A stretch of 64,000 bases of DNA from Chondrinema litorale. Lineage in GTDB: Bacteria; Bacteroidota; Bacteroidia; Cytophagales; Flammeovirgaceae. Positions 1-6,699 of the stretch are shown piece after piece (within the stretch, counting starts at the first letter, position 1; the number at the start of each line of letters is the position of its first letter). The translations under genes and the position numbers were made by a program. The notes below the pieces were generated by a model. The model worked only from the letters and a program-made list of their open reading frames with translations. It ran no database searches and was not told the origin of the DNA. Where the stretch lies: contig NZ_CP111043.1 of the NCBI RefSeq assembly GCF_026250525.1, positions 186,001 through 250,000 of the forward strand, read 5' to 3'.

Positions 1-1203
1 ATTATTCTGGCTCAGTTAGGTGTATTTTTTAGCAATAACAACACTATCAGAAAAATTAGAAAAATTTTCCCGGCAGGTCACAAATTGGGGTTTGAATACA
101 CAAGTTTACACAAAGATGGCACAGGCACTGACGAGGATACAGCTCTAATAGAAGCCAACAAAATTGCGCTAATCAAAAAAGATAATTCATATAGCAAAAC
201 TTTTATTGAAATAGTTGAAGCGACAAACAACTATATAATTAGAAACAAAGGGGCGGCTAACATTACCGATGTACAAGATCTTGCCGAAAGAAAATCTAAA
301 ACTTTGGAAGATAGCATCGATACATCTATTGCGTTTCCGCTATACTTAGGTCTATTAGGTACATTTACTGGTGTAATTATCGGTCTTATTAAAATTGCTA
401 GTATGGGTGTCAGCGACTCAGCCATACAATCTTTTATAGGTGGTGTATTAATAGGTATGATAGCCTCTGCTTTCGGACTATTTTTAACTGTAAGAAGTAA
501 TTACATATATAAAGAGGCTAAAAAAGATCGTGATAATGATCTTTATGAATACCTCAACTTTATTAGAATTAACCTTATATCAAGATCGTACAAAGCAATG
601 CCGGTTGATATGAAGAAAATTCAATATCAACTTTCTGCTTTTACAGATGAGTTTACCAGCTACCAACATAATTTAAGTACTTCTTTAGGTAATACGCTTA
701 AGCGATTTGAAGAATTACAAGAAGTGATGGAAGGTATTAAAGGTCTCGAGCCAGGTTTAAAACACATTGCCCAATCTATAAGAGACAATAACGATTTGGT
801 AGTAAAACAATCTGAGACGATTGGTAACATTACCAGAAGAACTGCCAGCATGACTCAAGAAATTGATGATCACTTAATTAGAGTAGATGGAAAAATTCAA
901 CAACTTGCTGTAAGTGAAAATGGTGCTTCAACAGATATTTACGAAGAAAGTAAAACTGTAAATAAAGCGATACTTGCCAGATTAGAAGAAACAGAATCTT
1001 CTAACAAACAAATCGCGGCACAAATCGGAAACCTTTATTCTTTCTTACAAAAATCGTTAGACGGTTCTGAGTCAAGTAGTGGAAGTTTTCTTAACTCTTT
1101 CACATTCCGCCTATTTACCTTTTTAGGTACTATTCTCTTTATTTTAGGAATCACTATTGGCATTTGGTATCTCAGCAATGAGATTATCCCACTTTATATG
1201 TAA
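1..1203 (+). CDS. MotA/TolQ/ExbB-like proton channel subunit, 5' end outside window
   Basis: The reading frame is open from the first base, so the real start lies upstream and 400 codons of the C-terminal part are visible. Two adjacent membrane helices (about residues 111-133 and 142-170 of the visible part), rich in Gly and small residues, look like the last two helices of a MotA/ExbB-type stator subunit. They are followed by roughly 200 residues of polar, helical, probably coiled-coil tail. Unusually, a further hydrophobic helix closes the protein (last about 30 residues), which MotA and ExbB lack. The next gene encodes a MotB-like partner 57 bp downstream on the same strand, so the two probably form an ion-driven inner-membrane complex. 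The order and long tail recall ZorA of Zorya defence systems, but no ZorC, ZorD or ZorE gene follows. The family call is fairly sure; the role is not known. Confidence 0.75.
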   Translation: MILAQLGVFFSNNNTIRKIRKIFPAGHKLGFEYTSLHKDGTGTDEDTALIEANKIALIKKDNSYSKTFIEIVEATNNYIIRNKGAANITDVQDLAERKSKTLEDSIDTSIAFPLYLGLLGTFTGVIIGLIKIASMGVSDSAIQSFIGGVLIGMIASAFGLFLTVRSNYIYKEAKKDRDNDLYEYLNFIRINLISRSYKAMPVDMKKIQYQLSAFTDEFTSYQHNLSTSLGNTLKRFEELQEVMEGIKGLEPGLKHIAQSIRDNNDLVVKQSETIGNITRRTASMTQEIDDHLIRVDGKIQQLAVSENGASTDIYEESKTVNKAILARLEETESSNKQIAAQIGNLYSFLQKSLDGSESSSGSFLNSFTFRLFTFLGTILFILGITIGIWYLSNEIIPLYM

Positions 1204-1260
1204 GAAATTGATTAAAAAATCGAGTTTATTAATTTCCATGAATCTCAAAACATCACTGTT

Positions 1261-2097
1261 ATGAAAAACGATTCTAAAAATATATTCTGGGCAAGTTATG
1301 CTGATTTAATGACGGCCTTGTTCATAATTACCCTAACTCTCTTTGTATTGAGCTATAAAATGTTCAAAGATAAAGAAGCTGGGCTCGAAGATCTAAAACA
1401 AGAGCTTTTATTACGAAGCGATAAGATTGCCCAACAAGAAGAAGAACTTGACAGAATTAGCAGCTACTTAATTTCTGAAAAAAATCTGGCAGACTCATTA
1501 GTAAAACAACTAGAGAATGAAAGAGGCAGGCTGTTGGTAATGGAAGAAGAGTTTAGAAAGTTAAAAGAAATTGAAGAAGCAATTTCTAAATTAGATTCTA
1601 GGTACTTTGCCTATCAACCGCAGTATAAGCGACATGTGCTAAAGTCTGATGTACAGTTTTCTACAGGAAGTGCCATCATTAAACAAGAGTACCACCTAAT
1701 GTTAGAAAATGCTGGTCGGGCACTTAAAACGCTTATGGATAGTCTTGAATCAAGCTTAAATATTAAATACTTGCTTGTAATTGAAGGTAGTGCTTCAAAA
1801 GACAACTATTCTCGTAACTACGAATTAAGTTACGAAAGAGCTCTCCAACTTAAAAAACTTTGGAACCGACAAGGAGTAGAATTTGATGAGGATAAAATCC
1901 AAGTAATTATTTCTGGTAGCGGTACAGGAGGTATTGGTCGAGTAAACAATAATGAAAAACTCAATCAACGTTTTCTTATTTATATCATTCCTAAAGTTGG
2001 TACTATTGATACTGTAGATTGGGAAAAATTAAAAGAGATAAGCTCTGGATTAAATAATGATGAAGCTGAGGAAGAAGAGGATAATAGTTTTTTTTAA
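1261..2097 (+). CDS. MotB/OmpA-like peptidoglycan-anchoring motor subunit
   Basis: This 278-residue protein has the MotB/ZorB architecture. A short cytosolic N-terminus precedes one membrane helix (about 10-32) carrying the signature WASYADLMTALF, with Asp15 at the place of the proton-binding Asp of MotB-type stators. A coiled coil (about 38-115) follows, then an OmpA-like peptidoglycan-binding domain (about 125-260) with the characteristic N-x-x-LSxxRA element (NYELSYERA). The C-terminus is very acidic. It lies directly after the MotA/ExbB-like gene and is probably co-transcribed with it. By family knowledge the pair converts ion flow into movement or force against the cell wall; whether it serves gliding, transport or defence cannot be told from the sequence. 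It has no flagellar neighbours. Confidence 0.82.
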   Translation: MKNDSKNIFWASYADLMTALFIITLTLFVLSYKMFKDKEAGLEDLKQELLLRSDKIAQQEEELDRISSYLISEKNLADSLVKQLENERGRLLVMEEEFRKLKEIEEAISKLDSRYFAYQPQYKRHVLKSDVQFSTGSAIIKQEYHLMLENAGRALKTLMDSLESSLNIKYLLVIEGSASKDNYSRNYELSYERALQLKKLWNRQGVEFDEDKIQVIISGSGTGGIGRVNNNEKLNQRFLIYIIPKVGTIDTVDWEKLKEISSGLNNDEAEEEEDNSFF

Positions 2098-2166
2098 ACT
2101 AATCTCAGCATTAATCATTAACTCTCTTATTTTTGCCTGAACATTAAGCAAAATAAAATGATGAAT

Positions 2167-2218
2167 ACAGGATTTTTTATTCAAAACAACTGTTACCATT
2201 TTGAATAAAAAATCCTGT
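2167..2218. repeat. perfect 20-bp inverted repeat with 12-nt loop
   Basis: Arms at 2167-2186 and 2199-2218 are exact reverse complements, separated by 12 nt. The hairpin sits between the MotB-like gene and the lipoprotein gene and ends 14 bp before the latter's ATG. There is no clean T run after it on the plus strand (it is followed by TTCGTTTCC). It could be a terminator for the motor operon, a 5' leader structure of the lipoprotein mRNA, or a small-repeat remnant. Confidence 0.8.
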
Positions 2219-2232
2219 TTCGTTTCCGAGCT

Positions 2233-2805
2233 ATGAAAGCAAAATTTGTTTATATAAAAATTTCAGTATTTACAGTGTTAGCTATGTTGTTAATAACCTC
2301 TTGTGGTAGGGAATTACAACTATACGAATGGGAAACCATGGACCTTATGCTTTTAAATACTGAAACCAGAGATACACTTGCAAATAATGCTGAGCTAGAA
2401 GCTTCTAAGTTTTCTATTTTGGTTAATTTAAATGCAGAAAATGTAGTCTCTCTTGGTTCTAGCGACTGGTTCAATTATTCTAATGGATACCAAGCGAACG
2501 ATGTAATAGAGAGTATAGAAATAATAAGTAGTGAAGATTACAATGATGTTTTTCCTACAGGAGAATTATTAAATGATGTATTCTATGCAGCATTTATAAA
2601 TGAGCCAGAAACAAGCTTACCTGTTGATGAATTTATCGAAAGATTTGGTTCAGAATCTGGTAGAATTGAAAGTGGCTTTGAATTAATTCCTAATATTGTT
2701 GGTGAAGGCGCTCCTAGAGAAGGCTTAAGAACATTTACAGTTACTTTAGAACTGGAAAAAAACGGAACCTTCCAAAAAACTACTGATAATGTAAGTATCT
2801 ATTAA
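2233..2805 (+). CDS. putative lipoprotein of unknown function
   Basis: The protein has 190 residues. A signal peptide ends in a lipobox-like LLITSC, giving Cys24 as the likely lipidated residue, so the mature protein is expected to be membrane-anchored outside the cytoplasm. The rest is acidic and beta-rich with no motif I recognise. The gene stands 135 bp after the MotB-like gene, behind a long hairpin, and 21 bp before another unknown gene on the same strand, with which it probably forms a unit. I cannot assign a function. Confidence 0.75.
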   Translation: MKAKFVYIKISVFTVLAMLLITSCGRELQLYEWETMDLMLLNTETRDTLANNAELEASKFSILVNLNAENVVSLGSSDWFNYSNGYQANDVIESIEIISSEDYNDVFPTGELLNDVFYAAFINEPETSLPVDEFIERFGSESGRIESGFELIPNIVGEGAPREGLRTFTVTLELEKNGTFQKTTDNVSIY

Positions 2806-2826
2806 ACACAAAACATTATTACAGCA

Positions 2827-3348
2827 ATGAGCAAAACTAGCAAATATATATTACCCCCAGGAGTTTCAGGATTTTATAAAGAAGGTGAAGATACACCTGC
2901 ATCTATCGATGTTTATCAATTTAGAAAAGCTTGTGAAAATTTAGTTGAAAAGACAGGCTATCTACTAGAGGCATTTTACGATTTTACTTTAAGTGAAACT
3001 AAAAGCTACCATCTTGCAGTAGTTTTTAAGCCAGATAATAGCTATATCTTAATTTTCTGTAACAGATATTATCCCATAATTGCATTTAGTAAAGTACTTG
3101 ATATTAAAAACATCAATCAAGCAGATTTTGATTTGCCAGAAAATGAGTTTTTTGATAATGAGCAATTAGCTACATTTTTTAAGAATAATTATGAAGTACT
3201 TACCTGTGATTACCTTTCTATAACTGTTGATGCAGATAATGAAGATGATGCAGTTACTGTAAAAAGACTTACTTTTTATGAGTTTGCAGAGTTCTCTTTC
3301 TGGAAACCACAAACATTGGGTGACATCATTTTTAACGATTGGGGATAA
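2827..3348 (+). CDS. hypothetical cytoplasmic protein, 173 aa
   Basis: There is no signal peptide or membrane helix. The sequence is acidic (many Asp/Glu, with Trp and Gly at the C-terminus) and looks like a single alpha/beta domain. I do not recognise the family. It follows the lipoprotein gene by 21 bp, so the two are probably co-transcribed. Its stop codon lies next to the stop of the methyltransferase gene on the other strand, leaving no room for a separate terminator. Intact frame and tight spacing support a real gene. Confidence 0.65.
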   Translation: MSKTSKYILPPGVSGFYKEGEDTPASIDVYQFRKACENLVEKTGYLLEAFYDFTLSETKSYHLAVVFKPDNSYILIFCNRYYPIIAFSKVLDIKNINQADFDLPENEFFDNEQLATFFKNNYEVLTCDYLSITVDADNEDDAVTVKRLTFYEFAEFSFWKPQTLGDIIFNDWG

Positions 3349-3349
3349 G

Positions 3350-4210
3350 TCACTTTATTGCAGAAACAAAGCCGTACTCCCACAAACCTTTTTTTAATGC
3401 TTTGTGCTGGCATTTAGTAGACAATGCATGTCTTTCTTGAAATGGTAATTGTTTTCTTATATTCTTAGGGAAAATTCTCAACGGAAATGCTGCTATTACT
3501 CCAATATAGCCTAACAAAAACAATCTATTTGAGCTTGGCACCACATTTTCACTCACATCTTTGTAATGAAACTCATCAAACCCAGCTATTGCTATCTCAC
3601 TTTCAAACTGATCTCTACTTAGTAAATAAGGAATATGAAAACCATCGAACCAGTTATTCATAAGAGATGTTTCTTTTGCATTATCTGGTTGTCTTGAAAT
3701 GAAATAATCAGCAATTAATAAAACTCCTCTGGGCTTCAATAACCTATAACACTCTTGTATAAACTTGGTCTTGTCATCACAATGAAAAAAACTTTCTGTA
3801 GCCCAGATTACATCAAATGTATCATTTTCTAATTGGCTATGTAGATAATCTAATTCCAAAAAATTCACTTGACTGTCTACATTCAACCTTTTGGCTTTTT
3901 GCCTCGCCTCTTTTAATTGAGTACTACAAATATTTAGACCAGTAACTTGTGCATTAAACTTTTGAGCGAGAAAAAAAGCTCCGCCTCCTACTCCACAACC
4001 CATATCTAGCACTTTAGCTTGCTTAGATATATTCGCCATCTCAGAAAGTTTCTCTTTATGTAATTGTAGAGCCTGACTGTGGTTTTTTATGCTTTTATCC
4101 CAATAGCCAAAATGTATAGAACTTGAAGAATTTTTATCCCAAAATAAGCTATACAAAAAGTTAGCTCTTTTGTATGAGTGATCTATCTCCTTTAAAAGTT
4201 GCTGATGCAT
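3350..4210 (-). CDS. class I SAM-dependent methyltransferase
   Basis: The 286-residue protein has a clear Rossmann methyltransferase domain. Motif I is VLDMGCGVGGG (about residues 67-77), an acidic motif follows in the next strand (FLELDYLH), and then comes the common cluster 'YRLLKPRGVLLIADYF' of small-molecule methyltransferases. An N-terminal part resembling that of cyclopropane/tocopherol-type enzymes (FGYWD) hints at a lipid or quinone-like substrate, but the substrate is not deducible. It is downstream of lepA on the same strand, yet a strong terminator hairpin fills the 36-bp gap. It must therefore be expressed from its own promoter or by read-through. Confidence 0.85.
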   Translation of the reverse strand: MHQQLLKEIDHSYKRANFLYSLFWDKNSSSSIHFGYWDKSIKNHSQALQLHKEKLSEMANISKQAKVLDMGCGVGGGAFFLAQKFNAQVTGLNICSTQLKEARQKAKRLNVDSQVNFLELDYLHSQLENDTFDVIWATESFFHCDDKTKFIQECYRLLKPRGVLLIADYFISRQPDNAKETSLMNNWFDGFHIPYLLSRDQFESEIAIAGFDEFHYKDVSENVVPSSNRLFLLGYIGVIAAFPLRIFPKNIRKQLPFQERHALSTKCQHKALKKGLWEYGFVSAIK

Positions 4211-4212
4211 AT

Positions 4213-4243
4213 AAATAAAAAATCCTGCCGTTAAGCAGGATTT
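4213..4243 (-). terminator. rho-independent terminator of lepA
   Basis: Read on the minus strand, a 9-bp perfect stem (AAATCCTGC with GCAGGATTT, 4220-4243, 6-nt loop) is followed by a T-rich tract. It starts 4 bp after the lepA stop and ends just before the ATG of the methyltransferase gene on the same strand. Confidence 0.8.
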
Positions 4244-4246
4244 AAA

Positions 4247-6034
4247 TTAATCAAGTTTTAAAACCGCCATAAAGGCTTCTTGCGGAATTTCCACATTACC
4301 AACTTGGCGCATTCTTTTCTTACCTTTTTTCTGTTTCTCTAACAGCTTTCTTTTACGAGTAATATCACCACCGTAACACTTAGCTAATACGTTTTTACGC
4401 AATGCCTTTACAGTTTCACGTGCTATAACTTTTGTACTAATAGCTGCCTGTATTGCAATTTCAAACTGCTGACGAGGTAAAAGCTCTTTCAGTTTCTCAC
4501 AAATTTTCTTACCCCACTCATAAGCTTTATCTCTGTGCACAATTGCAGAAAGTGCATCTACCAATTCTCCATTGAGCATAATATCTAGCTTAACTAATTT
4601 AGACGTTCTAAAGCCAGTTATTTCATAATCGAGAGAAGCATAACCTCTTGAGATTGTCTTTAATTTATCATAAAAATCAAAAACGATTTCTGCTAGTGGC
4701 ATATCAAACTTCAACTCCACTCTATCAGAAGTAAGATAAATCTGGTTTTTAAGTTGTCCCCTCTTTTCCATACAAAGTGCTATTACAGGGCCTACAAAAT
4801 CTGCCTTTGTAATAATTGATGCATGGATGAAAGGTTCTTCAATATGGTCAATTAGGTTTGGAGCAGGCATATCAGAAGGTGCATTTACAATAATCAATTC
4901 ACCTTTTGTACTATAAGCTTTAAATTGAACCGATGGAACTGTAGTAACTACAGTCATGTCAAATTCTCTTTCAAGTCTTTCCTGTACAATTTCCATATGG
5001 AGCATACCAAGGAAACCACAACGGAAACCGAAACCTAATGCAGCAGAAGTTTCAGGCTCCCAAACCAAAGAAGCATCATTTAACTGCAATTTCTCCATAG
5101 AAGATCTTAGCTCTTCAAACTCTGTAGTATCAACAGGGTAAATACCAGCAAATACCATTGGTTTTACAAACTCGAAACCTTTAATAGCTGTACTACAAGG
5201 TCTGCTTACATGCGTAATTGTATCACCTACTTTTACTTCTCTAGCTACTTTAATTCCAGAAATCAAGTAGCCTACATTACCCGCAGAGATCGTATCTTTT
5301 GCAGTTTGTTTTAATTTTAGGATACCAATTTCATCTGCACCATAAGTTTTACCTGTTGCCACAAACTTTACCTCATCTCCCTTCTTTATTTGCCCGTTCA
5401 TTACACGGAAATAAACTTCTACCCCTCTGTATGAGTTAAATACTGAATCGAAAATCAATGCTTGTAATGGCGCTTCAGGATCACCTTTAGGAGCAGGAAT
5501 TCTCTTTACTATCGCTTCAAGAATGTCGCTAATTCCAATTCCTTCTTTGGCACTGGCTTTAATAATATCTTCAGGTTCGCAACCGATCAAATCTATAATC
5601 TGATCAGAAACCTCTTCTGGCATTGCACTTGGAAGATCAATTTTATTTAAAACAGGAATAATCTCAAGATTTTGATCTAATGCAAGATACAAGTTAGATA
5701 TGGTTTGAGCCTCAATTCCCTGTGCAGCATCTACAATTAAAAGCGCACCTTCACAAGCTGCAATAGCTCTTGATACCTCGTATGAAAAATCGACGTGTCC
5801 TGGAGTATCAATCAAGTTTAATGTATACACCTCATTTTCAAACAGATAGTCCATTTGAATAGCATGACTCTTAATGGTAATACCTCTTTCCCTTTCCAAG
5901 TCCATATCGTCTAGCAACTGCGCCTGCATTTCTCTGTGAGTCACAGTTTGTGTTGACTCAAGCAAGCGATCTGCTAGGGTACTTTTACCATGGTCTATGT
6001 GAGCAATAATGCAAAAATTCCTGATATTCTTCAT
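4247..6034 (-). CDS. lepA: translation elongation factor 4 (LepA)
   Basis: The 595 residues match the usual LepA length of about 600. The GTPase domain opens with [13 protein letters not shown] (about 11-23), followed by switch motif [12 protein letters not shown] and base-recognition NKIDLPSA. The C-terminal LepA-specific domain ends with the KRQK-rich region and [17 protein letters not shown], which is diagnostic against EF-G. LepA is a ribosome-associated GTPase that remodels stalled or mis-translocated ribosomes. The ATG start is directly followed by the G1 motif at the expected distance. A terminator closes the gene. Confidence 0.98.
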   Translation of the reverse strand: MKNIRNFCIIAHIDHGKSTLADRLLESTQTVTHREMQAQLLDDMDLERERGITIKSHAIQMDYLFENEVYTLNLIDTPGHVDFSYEVSRAIAACEGALLIVDAAQGIEAQTISNLYLALDQNLEIIPVLNKIDLPSAMPEEVSDQIIDLIGCEPEDIIKASAKEGIGISDILEAIVKRIPAPKGDPEAPLQALIFDSVFNSYRGVEVYFRVMNGQIKKGDEVKFVATGKTYGADEIGILKLKQTAKDTISAGNVGYLISGIKVAREVKVGDTITHVSRPCSTAIKGFEFVKPMVFAGIYPVDTTEFEELRSSMEKLQLNDASLVWEPETSAALGFGFRCGFLGMLHMEIVQERLEREFDMTVVTTVPSVQFKAYSTKGELIIVNAPSDMPAPNLIDHIEEPFIHASIITKADFVGPVIALCMEKRGQLKNQIYLTSDRVELKFDMPLAEIVFDFYDKLKTISRGYASLDYEITGFRTSKLVKLDIMLNGELVDALSAIVHRDKAYEWGKKICEKLKELLPRQQFEIAIQAAISTKVIARETVKALRKNVLAKCYGGDITRKRKLLEKQKKGKKRMRQVGNVEIPQEAFMAVLKLD

Positions 6035-6325
6035 GTTGCAAATCTATAAACAATTCTGCAATAAAATGATGCAGTTTGTGCAAATAAGTATGTGAGAAAA
6101 TATTGATTTTTTAAAAAGCTGATTAAGCCTGTTTAGTATCTACTAAAAAAATCTTTTGATATTTTGTTCATTCTATAATATTCATCAAACTAATAATCCC
6201 ATTAAAATCTTCAAAAACCGCTCAAAAAAAGGCTTTTTTATTTAAATTAAAACCACTCATGATAATTACTTTATAATAAAGTAACCTCACTAAAACTTTT
6301 AACAAAACGCAGTAAATCAAGCTAA
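6035..6325. other. AT-rich intergenic stretch upstream of lepA and of the TrpB-like relic
   Basis: I found no gene. The sequence is poly-A/T rich and must hold the lepA promoter on the minus strand. No TrpB-like coding sequence could be read here in any frame, so the missing body of the relic gene is deleted rather than just frameshifted. Confidence 0.5.
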
Positions 6326-6490
6326 AACAAAAGGTGTGAGCAAAACTATTTTTTCAATCTGTGTGGACATGGACATTTTGATATGAGTGCCTATGAGGCT
6401 TACTACGCCGGAAAGCTCACAAATCACTTTCTTTCTGATGAAGAATTGACTGCAAACTTGAAAGAATTAGAAGATATCCCTGCAGAGTAA
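6326..6490 (+). pseudogene. C-terminal remnant of a TrpB2-like PLP-dependent tryptophan synthase beta chain
   Basis: A stop-bounded frame of 54 codons reads ...YFFNLCGHGHFDMSAYEAYY and continues AGKLTNHF...LKELEDIPAE before its own stop at 6488-6490. The GHGHFDM-x-AY-x-AY-x-x-GKL block is the C-terminal signature of TrpB-like (TrpB2) enzymes of about 450 residues. There is no start codon at the 5' end of the block (an in-frame stop lies at 6323-6325) and no catalytic lysine or PLP domain upstream. A terminator still follows at 6631-6666. I infer an old gene whose 5' 85-90% was deleted. The identification comes from remembered family sequence, not a search. Confidence 0.7.
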
Positions 6491-6630
6491 TGGAATCCAT
6501 ATATTTTATGATATCAATCATATTTCGAAGTAGAAATACATCATGTGCACTATAAGCACTTTACTACATCTTTGTAACAGATATGCAATGCATTGATGTA
6601 TGCTTTGAGATAGCCAATAAATAGCTTGGG

Positions 6631-6667
6631 ATATCTCCTCTTCGCTTGGAGAGGAGATATTTTTTTT
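6631..6667 (+). terminator. rho-independent terminator
   Basis: An 11-bp perfect stem (6631-6641 with 6650-6660, 8-nt loop) is followed by a run of T. It lies downstream of the TrpB-like relic and upstream of the copper ATPase, so it is probably the surviving terminator of the deleted gene. Confidence 0.85.
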
Positions 6668-6699
6668 CAATTTGATCTACTACTAAACCACTAATTAAG

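Noticed and set aside
1..3348. Complete Zorya anti-phage system
   Set aside because: ZorA/ZorB-like genes are present but the following genes encode a lipoprotein and an unrecognised small protein; no helicase (ZorD), ZorC or HNH (ZorE) protein is visible.
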